Source: Leisingera coralii (GTDB lineage: Bacteria > Pseudomonadota > Alphaproteobacteria > Rhodobacterales > Rhodobacteraceae). Taken from it: a stretch of DNA of 64,000 nt. Location: NCBI RefSeq assembly GCF_049056525.1, contig NZ_JBHUPT010000017.1, positions 87,498-151,497 on the forward strand. Direction: 5' to 3'. Shown here one piece after another: positions 48,756-56,995 of the stretch. A model generated the notes under the pieces. That model had not been told where the DNA came from. It did not search any database and worked only from the letters and a program-made list of their open reading frames with translations. A program made the position numbers and the translations under genes. Each line of letters opens with the position of its first letter. Position 1 is the first letter of the stretch.

Positions 48756-49859
48756 TCAGCCGTGATGGATCAGGGTGGAGAACAGTTTCGGATCCAGGCT
48801 CATCGCCTTGAACAGCGGGCCCTGGGTCAGCACGCTGACCGCATCGTGGCTGTGCAGGCTTTCCTGGTGGCTGGCCACCACCCGGAAATCACCGATCCGC
48901 GCATCGCCCTGCAGCGCCTCGCAGAACAGCCGCGCCGCGTCTTCGACAAAGATCGGGTTGGCGGCGTTCAGCTCGGCAAAGGCCTGTTCGTCCTCGCGCT
49001 TGACCATAACCTGGGTCTCGGTCGGCACCGCCTTGCGGCACAGCTCGATCAGGTCTTCGAACCACAGGCACTCGCTGCCCGGCACCGACTGCACCGAAAT
49101 CCGCGCCACCGAGCGCTGCGAATGCGGCGTCGCCAGCTGGCCGCGCGCCTGGCGGGCGTGCTCGGACAGTTCCAGCGAGCACGGGCAGGTCGAGGAATAG
49201 ACATAGTCCAGGTGCATGATCTTCTCGCGCACCCCGTCATGGTCCACCAGCTCCAGCGCAAAGTCGTAATACTGATAGCCGCTGAGGCCAGACCGCAGGC
49301 TTTGCACCCGCGCCGGGAAGGAGAACCGCATCTGGATGCGCGCATCCGGGCTGTCCAGATCGCTCAGGTAGTCATCCAGCGCGTTCGCCATCACTTCAAA
49401 GCTGAAGGTGCGCTCCGCGTGCTTGTAGAAGGTGCGCATGATCCGGGACATGTTGATGCCCTTCTTGCCCGCATCCAGGGACACGGTGCCGGTCACGCTG
49501 GTCTCCAGCGTCAAGTCGCCGTCGTCGCGGGTGTGGAAGCGGATCGGCAGGCGGAAGTTGGAAATCCCCACATGCTGGATCTGCTCCTGCGCGCCGCGGA
49601 TCAGGCTGGTCGGCCCGTTCTGCAGGTCGGGCAGCGTCGCGCGGTAGGCCTCGTCCGATTTGAAATCCTCGGGATACTGCCGCGACAGCTCCGGAAAATT
49701 GCCAACCTCGCGGCCGGGCAGCAGCCGCGCCACAGCCGGGTCCAGCTCGGCAATCTCGGTTTCGGTCACGGTGCCGGCCCAAGCCCGCAGCACATCCAGC
49801 GCGGCGGCGGCTGCCTCGCGGTCCGGAGCCTCTGCGGCGTCGCGGTTATGAATGTTCAT
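48756..49859 (-). CDS. folE2: GTP cyclohydrolase FolE2 (type IB)
   Basis: The 367-aa protein has the FolE2 pattern: VGISNFRLPIRFHTRDDGDLTLETSVTGTVSLDAGKKGINMSRIMRTFYKHAERTFSFEVM, then LDYVYSSTCPCSLELSEHARQARGQLATPHSQRSVARISV with the metal-binding Cys of CPCS, and PIFVEDAARLFCEALQ. It converts GTP to 7,8-dihydroneopterin triphosphate, the first step of folate (and possibly queuosine) synthesis. This type works with several divalent metals and is often Zur-controlled; no Zur site was identified. Confidence 0.95.
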   Translation of the reverse strand: MNIHNRDAAEAPDREAAAAALDVLRAWAGTVTETEIAELDPAVARLLPGREVGNFPELSRQYPEDFKSDEAYRATLPDLQNGPTSLIRGAQEQIQHVGISNFRLPIRFHTRDDGDLTLETSVTGTVSLDAGKKGINMSRIMRTFYKHAERTFSFEVMANALDDYLSDLDSPDARIQMRFSFPARVQSLRSGLSGYQYYDFALELVDHDGVREKIMHLDYVYSSTCPCSLELSEHARQARGQLATPHSQRSVARISVQSVPGSECLWFEDLIELCRKAVPTETQVMVKREDEQAFAELNAANPIFVEDAARLFCEALQGDARIGDFRVVASHQESLHSHDAVSVLTQGPLFKAMSLDPKLFSTLIHHG

Positions 49860-49969
49860 CGGCGTTTCCCCCAGTGATACGGCCCATATAGGGTCCGGCA
49901 GGCCACCCTCATATACTGTTACGCGGCAATTTTCAAAACGGATCCGCCAAATGCGGCAGAACCGGCGCC

Positions 49970-50824
49970 TTATCGGACCCCTAACGCCTCCGCAAGCGCC
50001 CTTAGCCGCCGGGAACGCGACTTGTAATGCGCCGTCACCAGCACATAGGGCCGCGCCATCTCCATTGCGGGGCCTTGCAGCCGGTGCAGCCTGCCCGCGC
50101 GGATTTCGCCGCCCACCACCTGCTCCGGCAGCAGCGCAATTCCCAAGCCAGCCTGCACCAGCGACACCACCGAGGGCACCGACTGCCCGATGGCCGCCGC
50201 CGCCAGGTTTTCGCGCGCAATGCCGTGCTGCGCAAAATACTGCCGCCAGCCGGGCACCGAGGAAATCGTCTCGCCCCAGCTGACCTCCACCAGCGGGGCA
50301 GTGCCGGTTTCCGCCTGCGGATCGGCTCCGACCGGCACCAGCCGGTCCGTGAAAAGCTCCCGGGTCCGGTGCTCCGGATGCTCGCCGCCATAGGTCAGCC
50401 GGGCATCAATGCCCTCAGCCTCCAGATCGATCCTGTCATCCTCGATCCGCAGCCGCACCGTCACATCGGGGCGCGCCTGCGCAAACAGCTTCAGCCGCGC
50501 CGGCAGCCACAGCTGCGCCAATGCAGGCGTCGCCGAGATGACCAGCGGGCGGCTTTTGGCGCCTTCGGTCATCGCCTCGGTGAAACTGGCGATCTCCGCC
50601 AGCGACACCGCTGCCCTTTGATAGTAATCCCGCCCCGCATCTGTCAGCCGCACCTGGTTAGCCCGGCGCGCAAACAGCTTCAGCCCCAGCCAGTCCTCCA
50701 GATTCTTGACCTGCATCGACACCGCCGCCGAGCTCACCCCCAGCTCCGCCCCGGCAGCCGAAAAGCTGCCGCAGCGGGCAGCGCATTCAAAGGCGCGCAG
50801 GGCGTTCAGGGGCGGCAGCTTCAT
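49970..50824 (-). CDS. LysR-family regulator, GcvA-like
   Basis: The 284-aa protein starts at ATG 50824. Its HTH is MKLPPLNALRAFECAARCGSFSAAGAELGVSSAAVSMQVKNLEDWLGLKLFARRANQVRLT, a pattern close to GcvA-type LysR proteins. A C-terminal effector domain has SVPSVVSLVQAGLGIALLPEQVV. It is divergent from the 2OG oxygenase gene, with a 108-base gap between starts, so it likely regulates that gene. Confidence 0.88.
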   Translation of the reverse strand: MKLPPLNALRAFECAARCGSFSAAGAELGVSSAAVSMQVKNLEDWLGLKLFARRANQVRLTDAGRDYYQRAAVSLAEIASFTEAMTEGAKSRPLVISATPALAQLWLPARLKLFAQARPDVTVRLRIEDDRIDLEAEGIDARLTYGGEHPEHRTRELFTDRLVPVGADPQAETGTAPLVEVSWGETISSVPGWRQYFAQHGIARENLAAAAIGQSVPSVVSLVQAGLGIALLPEQVVGGEIRAGRLHRLQGPAMEMARPYVLVTAHYKSRSRRLRALAEALGVR

Positions 50825-50932
50825 GGCGGCACAGTGCAAGAAAACCTTATGCTCGCCAAGGTATTTTGTAGTGGTCAGATCGCGGTCTGGCGCGCAGGCT
50901 TGGTGAAACCATCAAGACCCAAGGAACACCTG

Positions 50933-51721
50933 ATGCGCGATATTCTTGATCTGCACCGTTACCCGCTCGACCGCCCGGGCACCCCGGAGTGGCACGCCCT
51001 GGTGGACCGCTGCCGCGCCGAACTGGCCGCGGACGGCATGTTCAGCCTGGAAGGGCTGATGAAGCCGGACGTGGCCCAAGCCGCCGCCGATGCGCTGCAG
51101 GGGAAGTTCGAAACCGAAAGCTTCCACCACAAGCGCTGGCACAACATCTACTTCATGGACGCGGTCGAGGGGCTGGCCCCGGACCACCCTGCCCTGCAGA
51201 AGGTCGAGACCTCGAACTTCACCCTCTGCGCCGATCAGTTCCCCGGCTCGCCGGTTCTGCGGCTCTATGACTGGCCGCCCTTTGCCCAGTTCCTGGCCGC
51301 CACCATGGACAAGCCCGCGCTCTACACCATGGACGATCCGCTGGCACGGCTGAACATCATGGCCTACGGCGCTGAGCAGGCGCTGAACTGGCATTTCGAC
51401 CGCTCCGAGTTCACCACCACCATGCTGCTGCAGGCGCCCGAGGCAGGCGGCGAATTCATCTACAGCCCGGAGCTGCGCAGCGACGAGGACCCGAATTACG
51501 AAGGCGTCGAGCGGCTGCTGGCCGGCGAAGACCCGAACATGCGCTCAATCACCCTGGCGCCCGGCACGCTCAATATTTTCCGCGGCAAGAATTCACCGCA
51601 CCGGGTCGGCACGGTGAAGGGTGAGAAGACCCGGGTGATTGCTGTCTTCACCTTCTACGAACGCCCGGGCGTCCGGTTCACCGACGAGGAGAACATCGGT
51701 TTTTACGGCCGGGCCTCCTGA
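50933..51721 (+). CDS. 2-Oxoglutarate/Fe(II)-dependent oxygenase
   Basis: The 262-aa protein starts at ATG 50933 behind AAGGA. The double-stranded beta-helix residues are NWHFDRSEFTTTMLLQ with the H-x-D iron ligands and SPHRVGTVKGEKTRVIAVF with the distal His and the Arg that holds 2-oxoglutarate. A substrate-specific cap is formed by FHHKRWHNIYFMDAVEGL. The substrate is unknown. The divergent LysR gene suggests induction by a metabolite. Confidence 0.82.
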   Translation: MRDILDLHRYPLDRPGTPEWHALVDRCRAELAADGMFSLEGLMKPDVAQAAADALQGKFETESFHHKRWHNIYFMDAVEGLAPDHPALQKVETSNFTLCADQFPGSPVLRLYDWPPFAQFLAATMDKPALYTMDDPLARLNIMAYGAEQALNWHFDRSEFTTTMLLQAPEAGGEFIYSPELRSDEDPNYEGVERLLAGEDPNMRSITLAPGTLNIFRGKNSPHRVGTVKGEKTRVIAVFTFYERPGVRFTDEENIGFYGRAS

Positions 51722-51742
51722 CTAGATAGCATTGAAAAAAGA

Positions 51743-51763
51743 GAGGGGGCTGTCTGCCCCCTC
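51743..51763 (+). terminator. Terminator of the oxygenase gene
   Basis: GAGGGGGC (51743-51750), TGTCT loop and GCCCCCTC (51756-51763) form an 8-bp stem 22 bases past the oxygenase stop. A second small hairpin, TTGAGCC-TCC-GGCTCAA, follows at 51764-51780. Both precede the extragenic repeat motif at 51785. Confidence 0.65.
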
Positions 51764-51784
51764 TTGAGCCTCCGGCTCAATTCA

Positions 51785-51821
51785 CCCCCGAGGATATTTT
51801 CAGCCAGATGAATAAAAGATC
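51785..51821 (+). repeat. Extragenic motif copy next to metZ
   Basis: The motif GATATTTTCAGCCAGATGAA (51793-51812), with flanking bases, follows a GGGGGC/GCCCCC hairpin. A second copy is at 55689-55742 and a diverged one lies at 37533-37563 on the other strand. The copies are between convergent or co-directional core genes and are not coding. Confidence 0.6.
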
Positions 51822-51838
51822 TTCCGGCTGAGGCAGCG

Positions 51839-53029
51839 TTACGCCTGCGAGGCTTCCAGCGCCGCCTTGAGGTCGGCGATCAGGTCATCGGCATCCTCCA
51901 GCCCGACCGAGAAGCGCACCAGGCCGGGGGTGATGCCCAACTCCTCCTTCAGCTCATCGCTGAGGCGCTGGTGGGTGGTGGTGGCCGGATGGGTGGCGAT
52001 GGACTTGGCGTCGCCCAGGTTGTTGGAGATCACCGGGATGGTCATAGCGTTCAGGAACTTGAACGCCGCTGCCTTGCCGCCCTTCAGGTCCAGCGACAGC
52101 ACGGTGCCGCCCTTGCCGCCCAGCTGGGTCTGCACCAGCGCGTTCTGCGCATGGGTCTTCAGCCCCGGATAGATGGTGCGCTCCAGCGCAGGATGGCCGT
52201 TTAGCGCTTCGGCGATCTTCAGCGCGGTTTCGGCTTGCGCATTCACCCGCAGCGACAGTGTCTCCAGCCCCTTCAGCATCACCCAGGCATTGAACGGGCT
52301 GAGCGAACCGCCGGTGTGCTTCATATAGGGTTCCAGCGTGCCGCGGATGTAGTCTTTGGTGCCCAGCACCACCCCGCCCAGCGCCCGGCCCTGGCCGTCG
52401 ATATGCTTGGTCGCGGAATAGATCACTACATCGGCGCCCTGTTCGATGGCGCGGGAGAACACCGGGGTCGAGAACACGTTGTCCACCACCACCGTGGCGC
52501 CAACCGAATGGGCGATCTCCGCAACCGCGGCAATGTCGATCACCTCCAGCGTCGGGTTCGACATGCTCTCGAAGAACACCGCCCTGGTGTCCGGGCGCAC
52601 GGCTGCCTTCCAGGCCTCCAGGTCGGTGCCGTCGATAAAGGTCACCTCAACCCCGAAGCGGCCCAGCACATCCGCCAGGATATAATTGCAGGAGCCGAAC
52701 AGCGCCTTGGCCGACACGATATGGTCGCCCGCCCTCATCAGCGAGGTCAGCGCGCCGTTCACAGCCGCCATGCCGGAGGCGGTGGCAAAGGCATCCTCGG
52801 CCCCTTCCAGCGCCGCGATGCGCTTTTCGAACATGTCCACAGTCGGGTTGCCGTAACGGGCATAGATGAACTCATCCGGGCCGGTCTCGATGAACCGCGC
52901 CTCCGCCTGCTCGGCGCTCTCGTAGACAAAGCCCTGGGTCAGGAAGATCGCCTCGCTCACCTCGTTGTACTGGCTGCGGCGGGTGCCGCCATGCACCAGC
53001 TTTGTCCGGCTGTTCCAGTTGTCGCTCAT
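51839..53029 (-). CDS. metZ: O-succinylhomoserine sulfhydrylase
   Basis: The 396-aa PLP enzyme starts at ATG 53029, with GAGGAG upstream. The PLP lysine is in VIYSATKHIDGQGRALGGVVLG, and the trans-sulfuration family core GAEDAFATASGMAAVNGALTSLMRAGDHIV is visible. The C-terminal end contains PATTTHQRLSDELKEELGITPGLVRFSVGLEDADDLI. It makes homocysteine from O-succinylhomoserine and sulfide. The upstream SAM-II riboswitch confirms a role in methionine synthesis. Confidence 0.93.
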   Translation of the reverse strand: MSDNWNSRTKLVHGGTRRSQYNEVSEAIFLTQGFVYESAEQAEARFIETGPDEFIYARYGNPTVDMFEKRIAALEGAEDAFATASGMAAVNGALTSLMRAGDHIVSAKALFGSCNYILADVLGRFGVEVTFIDGTDLEAWKAAVRPDTRAVFFESMSNPTLEVIDIAAVAEIAHSVGATVVVDNVFSTPVFSRAIEQGADVVIYSATKHIDGQGRALGGVVLGTKDYIRGTLEPYMKHTGGSLSPFNAWVMLKGLETLSLRVNAQAETALKIAEALNGHPALERTIYPGLKTHAQNALVQTQLGGKGGTVLSLDLKGGKAAAFKFLNAMTIPVISNNLGDAKSIATHPATTTHQRLSDELKEELGITPGLVRFSVGLEDADDLIADLKAALEASQA

Positions 53030-53097
53030 CTTCTGTCTCCTCGCGCCCATAACGCACAAAAAACCCCCGATCGGCCAAGCGAAAGGGGGTCCTTCAC
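53026..53097 (-). CDS. Leader ORF between SAM-II riboswitch and metZ
   Basis: A 23-codon frame opens at GTG 53097. Its ribosome binding site AGAGG (53105-53109) is the 3' end of the riboswitch, seven bases upstream. It reads MKDPLSLGRSGVFCALWARG and ends DRR; the stop TGA overlaps the metZ ATG by ATGA. The frame contains the terminator hairpin. It may be translated as a leader whose ribosomes control read-through into metZ. Translation itself is inferred. Confidence 0.55.
   Translation of the reverse strand: MKDPLSLGRSGVFCALWARGDRR
53058..53089 (-). terminator. Intrinsic terminator in the metZ leader
   Basis: On the minus strand a CCCCC/GGGGG stem (53089-53085 and 53068-53064) is followed by six U (53063-53058). 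An inner TCG/CGA pairing can extend it. It lies between the riboswitch and metZ, inside the short leader ORF. Confidence 0.8.
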
Positions 53098-53104
53098 GTC
53101 CTGA

Positions 53105-53160
53105 CCTCTTTAGCGGGATTGTTTAACGTGGCCCGCAATCCGGTAACAAATCGCCACGAT
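53105..53160 (-). promoter_or_regulatory. SAM-II riboswitch upstream of metZ
   Basis: On the minus strand, P1 is formed by CGTGGC (53158-53153) and GCCACG (53132-53127), with the GATTTGTTACC loop. The pseudoknot pairs GGATTG (53141-53136) with CAATCC (53121-53116). The conserved TTAAACAA joins them and GCTAAAGAGG ends the aptamer. This agrees with the SAM-II consensus. S-adenosylmethionine binding closes the 3' end, which here contains the ribosome binding site for the leader ORF. Confidence 0.93.
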
Positions 53161-53302
53161 GTGATGCACGGGCTTTACGCATCTTGCGGGATTCGGTCAA
53201 GCCGCCGCATCCCCCCGCGTCACACGGATGTGAGCACCGCGGCCCCTTGCCTGCCCGCGCCCCCCATGCTCCTGTGGCCGGGTTGATAGACGGAGGCGCA
53301 AG

Positions 53303-53986
53303 ATGCAGGACCCCATCCGGCTTTTCTACTGGCCCACCCCGAACGGCTGGAAAATCTCCATCGCGCTGGAGGAGATGGGGCTTCCTTACGAGGTCACCCT
53401 GATCGACATTGGCAAGGGCGATCAGTTCGCGCCGGAGTTCCTGAAGATCTCTCCCGGCAACAAGATGCCCGCGATCATCGACCCGCACGGACCCGGCGGC
53501 GCGCCGGTCTCGCTGTTCGAAAGCGGCGCCATCCTGCAATACCTCGCCCGCAAGACGGGACAGTTTTATGGCAAGGATGAGCGCGCCCGGCTCAAGGCGG
53601 ACCAATGGCTGATGTGGCAGATGGGCGGGGTCGGCCCGATGGCGGGTCAGGCGCATCACTTCCTGAAATACGCGCCTGAGGATCTGCCCTATGCCAAGGA
53701 CCGCTACCGCAGCGAGGTCGCCCGCCTCTACGGCGTTCTGGACCGGCAGCTGGCGGAGAATGAGTATGCGGCCGGGCCGGACTATACGATTGCCGATATG
53801 GCGATCTGGCCCTGGGCCTCGCTCTGGGAAGGCCAGCAGCAGACGCTGGAAGACAAGCCGCATCTTGCCCGCTGGCTGGAGCTGATGTGGTCCCGCCCCG
53901 GCGTTGTGGCCGGCCGGGCGCTGCATGCGGATCTGCGCGCTGACCGGTCGGACACCAAGGCGCAGCAGGTTTTGTTTGGGAAGTGA
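53303..53986 (+). CDS. Glutathione S-transferase family protein (YfcG/YghU-like)
   Basis: The 227-aa protein has an N-terminal thioredoxin fold (IRLFYWPTPNGWKISIALEEMGLPYEVTLIDIGKGDQFAPEFLKISPGNKMPAIIDP) with the TPNGWK motif of the disulfide-bond oxidoreductase subgroup, and an ESGAILQYLARKTG glutathione site. The C-terminal helical domain has DYTIADMAIWPW. Likely it handles thiol-disulfide exchange with glutathione. It is divergent from metZ. Confidence 0.88.
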   Translation: MQDPIRLFYWPTPNGWKISIALEEMGLPYEVTLIDIGKGDQFAPEFLKISPGNKMPAIIDPHGPGGAPVSLFESGAILQYLARKTGQFYGKDERARLKADQWLMWQMGGVGPMAGQAHHFLKYAPEDLPYAKDRYRSEVARLYGVLDRQLAENEYAAGPDYTIADMAIWPWASLWEGQQQTLEDKPHLARWLELMWSRPGVVAGRALHADLRADRSDTKAQQVLFGK

Positions 53987-54112
53987 CCGTAAAGAAGGTT
54001 CCGCCCGGCCGATAGGCCGGGCTGCGCCTGCCTGCCCCCTGGCAGGCGCATTCGCGCCCGCCCAGGCAGGCTCCGCCCTCCACGCGAATTCCGTAGGATG
54101 GCCAGCTGCCGG

Positions 54113-54724
54113 TTACTCCGCCGGGCCGGCCTCTTCCTCGTCGCCGTATTTCTGGAACAGCTGCCCCTGGAACATGAAGAAGGCAAACATCGCCACCGGC
54201 AGGCCGAAGGTCTTGAAATAGACCCAGGTCTCGGTGCCCTGGGTGCGCCAGATCAGCTCGTTCGCCACCGCCAGGCCAAAGAAGAATGCGCACAGCCGCC
54301 GGGTCAGGATCATCCACCCTTCCTGCTTCAGCGGCATCAGCTCTTCCATCACCACCTTGAGCCAGCTTTGGCCCCGCATCAGGCCGATCCCCAGCAGACC
54401 GCCGAACAGCAGATACAGCATCGTCGGCTTCATCTTGATGAAACGGTCGTCGTTGAACCACACCGACATGCCGCCGAACAGCACCACCAGGATGAGCGTG
54501 GCAAACTGCATCCGCGACAGATGCCCGGTCAGCTTCCAAAGGGCCAGCGTCGAGGCCACCATCAGCGGGATGAACGCCGCGGTGATGACGATGAAGCCCT
54601 TGTATTCGCTGCCGCCGATCAGAAACACCTCATCCTTCAGCTTCAGATAGCCGATGAAGAACAGGACAATCGGGCCCAGTTCCAGCACCATCTTCAGGGT
54701 GGGGTTGATCTTCTTTCCGGCCAT
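54113..54724 (-). CDS. yciB: Inner membrane septation protein A (YciB)
   Basis: This 203-aa protein has five hydrophobic helices. INPTLKMVLELGPIVLFFIGYLK and GMSVWFNDDRFIKMKPTMLYLLFGGLLGIGL match the YciB/IspA family, ending with WVYFKTFGLPVAMFAFFMFQGQLFQKY. It is a membrane envelope factor involved in cell-division shape and envelope homeostasis. It is followed in the operon-like arrangement by the DMT exporter and ftsY, as in other Rhodobacteraceae. Confidence 0.92.
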   Translation of the reverse strand: MAGKKINPTLKMVLELGPIVLFFIGYLKLKDEVFLIGGSEYKGFIVITAAFIPLMVASTLALWKLTGHLSRMQFATLILVVLFGGMSVWFNDDRFIKMKPTMLYLLFGGLLGIGLMRGQSWLKVVMEELMPLKQEGWMILTRRLCAFFFGLAVANELIWRTQGTETWVYFKTFGLPVAMFAFFMFQGQLFQKYGDEEEAGPAE

Positions 54725-54754
54725 GGGGCCTCCTGTCAGTTCTGTGCGCGGGCT

Positions 54755-55657
54755 TTAGCCGCCCATTTCCACTATCACGGCGCCCAGCGCGATCAAAGCC
54801 ATCAGCGCGATCCGCCGCGGGCCGACGGTTTCCTTCAGCACCAGCCAGCCGATGAGGGCAGCAAACACGGTGGAGGTCTCGCGCAGCACTGCTGCCTCCC
54901 CCACCTTGTCCAGCCGCGTCGCCAGCATGATGGCGCCAAAGGACGCAAAGGCCACCAGCCCGCCAAAAAAGCCCCGGATCATCAGCGGCCCCGGTTCGGG
55001 CGGCGCAGGCAGGTTCCGCCAGCGCACAAAGGCAATCACCGGAAACACCAGCCCGTCTATCATGAAAAACCACGCCAGGAAGGTGAACGGATCCGCCGTC
55101 GCCCGGATGCCATAGGCGTCATATGTGGTGTAGGCGGCCACAAACAACCCGGTGATAAAGGCAAACAGCAGTGCAATCCCGAAGGTGTCGCGGTTGGCTT
55201 CCAGGAAAACAAAGTTATAGGCCGCCAGACCAAAGATACCGGCCAGCAGCACCGCCACCCCCAGCCACTGCACCGGGGTGAACACCTCGCCGAACAGGAA
55301 GAAGGAGCCGATCACCGTGAACAGCGGCCCGGTGCCGCGTACTACCGGGTAGACCACCGTGTAGCTGCCCTTGGTATAGGCCATTGCCTGGAACAGCTTG
55401 TAGAAGACATGGATCACCCAGGCGATCAGAAAAATCACCCACATATGCGGCTCGGGCCAGGGCACCACGAAGAAGGCAAATGGCGCCGCCATCACGCAGT
55501 AGGAAAAATCGATCGCCCCGCGCGACAGCCAGGGATCATGCCGCCCCTTCTGCAGCGCGCCGAAGACTGCGTGCAGGAACGCGGCCCAGATCGCCAGGAA
55601 CAGCGCCGCCTGATGCCCGGCCTCGGTGCCTTCCAGGGAAATCAGCCAATCGCTCAA
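54755..55657 (-). CDS. EamA/DMT-family transporter
   Basis: The 300-aa protein has ten hydrophobic helices in two EamA repeats (LAIWAAFLHAVFGALQKG; GIALLFAFITGLFVAAYTTYDAYGIR). GTGPLFTVIGSFFLFGEVFTPVQWLGVAVLLAGIFGL and RETSTVFAALIGWLVLKETVGPRRIALMALIALGAVIV are repeat ends. The start is TTG 55657 with a weak site, so a different start is possible. Drug/metabolite exporters of this type have unknown substrates. It lies between yciB and ftsY on the same strand. Confidence 0.85.
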   Translation of the reverse strand: MSDWLISLEGTEAGHQAALFLAIWAAFLHAVFGALQKGRHDPWLSRGAIDFSYCVMAAPFAFFVVPWPEPHMWVIFLIAWVIHVFYKLFQAMAYTKGSYTVVYPVVRGTGPLFTVIGSFFLFGEVFTPVQWLGVAVLLAGIFGLAAYNFVFLEANRDTFGIALLFAFITGLFVAAYTTYDAYGIRATADPFTFLAWFFMIDGLVFPVIAFVRWRNLPAPPEPGPLMIRGFFGGLVAFASFGAIMLATRLDKVGEAAVLRETSTVFAALIGWLVLKETVGPRRIALMALIALGAVIVEMGG

Positions 55658-55688
55658 ATGAAATGCCTTTGCGCGGGATGAGAGCGCC

Positions 55689-55742
55689 GGGGGCTCTGCC
55701 CCCGGACTCCCGGGATATTTTCAGCCAGAAGAATGAAGGATC
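55689..55742 (+). repeat. Extragenic motif copy next to ftsY
   Basis: A GGGGGC-TCT-GCCCCC hairpin (55689 onward) is followed by CCCGGGATATTTTCAGCCAG, AAGAATGAAGGATC. This is the same combination as at 51743-51821. It lies at the end of ftsY and before the DMT gene; its last bases touch the ftsY stop. Confidence 0.6.
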
Positions 55743-56919
55743 AGTTCTGTTCCAGACCAGTCAGGGCTGCCGCAAACTCTTCCGGATCGAAGGGCGCCAG
55801 ATCGTCGATCTGCTCGCCGACGCCGATGGCGTGGATCGGCAGGCCGAACTTGTCCGCCAGCGCCACCAGCACGCCGCCCTTGGCGGTGCCGTCCAGCTTG
55901 GTCATCACCAGGCCGGAGACATCGGCCAGCTGCTGGAACGTCCCCACCTGGCTCAGCGCGTTCTGGCCGGTGGTGGCGTCCAGCACCAGCAGGGTGTTGT
56001 GTGGCGCGGTCTCATCCTTCTTGCGGATGACGCGGACGATCTTGGCCAGCTCCTCCATCAAGTCGGCGCGGTTCTGCAAGCGGCCAGCGGTGTCGATCAT
56101 CAGAAGGTCAGCGCCCTCTTCCTGCGCCTTGGTCATCGCATCGAACGCCAATGAGGCCGGATCGGAACCTTCGGGCGCGGTCAGCACCGGAACCCCGGCG
56201 CGGTCGCCCCAGACCTGCAGCTGTTCAACGGCAGCAGCGCGGAAAGTGTCGCCTGCGGCAATCACCACCTTCTTGCCTGCGCCTTTGAACTGGCTGGCCA
56301 GCTTGCCGATAGTGGTGGTCTTGCCAGAGCCGTTCACCCCCACCACCAGCACCACCTGCGGGCGCTTGGCATAGATCGGCAAGGGCTTGGCCACCGGTTC
56401 CATGATGCGGGCGACTTCCTGCGCCAGCAGTTCCTTGATCTCACGGCTGGAGACCTTCTTGCCCATCCGCCCCTCGGCCAGGTTGGCGGTCACCCGCAGC
56501 GCGGTGTCCACCCCCATGTCGGCGGCGATCAGCAGCTCTTCCAGCTGCTCCAGCATGTCATCATCCAGCGCCCGGCGCGGTTCCGCCGCAGCGCTGCGTC
56601 CCATCAGGCGTCCCAGCAGGCCCGGAGATTTCTTCTCCGGCTCCGGAGCAGGCTGCAGCGCAGGCTTGGGGGCCGCGACCGGCTGCGGTGCCGGCTCGGG
56701 CTCAGGCTCGGGCTCAGCTACGGGTTCCGGCTGCGGAACCGGTGCAGGCGCTGGCTGCTCCGGCGTCACCGCCGGGGACTCTGCCAGGGCCTCAGCATGA
56801 GCCTCTGCGGCCTCAGCCGCGCTGCTGTCCGAGCCCTCTTCGACAATCGCGTCGAGCCCCTGCTCGAGCTTGGAGGAGGATTTGAACAGCCGCTCCTTGA
56901 GCTTTGAGAAAAACGCCAT
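55741..56919 (-). CDS. ftsY: Signal recognition particle receptor FtsY
   Basis: The 392-aa GTPase has the NG domain: G1 GVNGSGKTTTIGKLA, DTFRAAAVEQLQVWG, G3 DTAGRLQNR, G4 TKLDGTAKGG and the end GVGEQIDDLAPFDPEEFAAAL. The N-terminal A region (residues ~20-100) is Ala/Pro/Glu-rich. FtsY binds SRP (Ffh) at the membrane to hand over nascent chains. The ATG 56919 start fits the family. Confidence 0.95.
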   Translation of the reverse strand: MAFFSKLKERLFKSSSKLEQGLDAIVEEGSDSSAAEAAEAHAEALAESPAVTPEQPAPAPVPQPEPVAEPEPEPEPAPQPVAAPKPALQPAPEPEKKSPGLLGRLMGRSAAAEPRRALDDDMLEQLEELLIAADMGVDTALRVTANLAEGRMGKKVSSREIKELLAQEVARIMEPVAKPLPIYAKRPQVVLVVGVNGSGKTTTIGKLASQFKGAGKKVVIAAGDTFRAAAVEQLQVWGDRAGVPVLTAPEGSDPASLAFDAMTKAQEEGADLLMIDTAGRLQNRADLMEELAKIVRVIRKKDETAPHNTLLVLDATTGQNALSQVGTFQQLADVSGLVMTKLDGTAKGGVLVALADKFGLPIHAIGVGEQIDDLAPFDPEEFAAALTGLEQN

Positions 56920-56995
56920 ATCGGTCTCCGCAAAAGGGTCTGCACCCCACCTAATGCGGATTTACCCGGAGTGCAAAGCGCAAGGCACCGCGGAT

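Noticed and set aside
50027..50930. Long open frame on the plus strand opposite the LysR gene
   Set aside because: It is a shadow frame in GC-rich DNA; the real oxygenase gene in this frame starts at 50933 with its own ribosome binding site.
54098..55681. Open frame of 527 codons opposite yciB and the DMT gene
   Set aside because: Very rich in His, Gln and Arg, without family features, and antisense to two well-supported genes.
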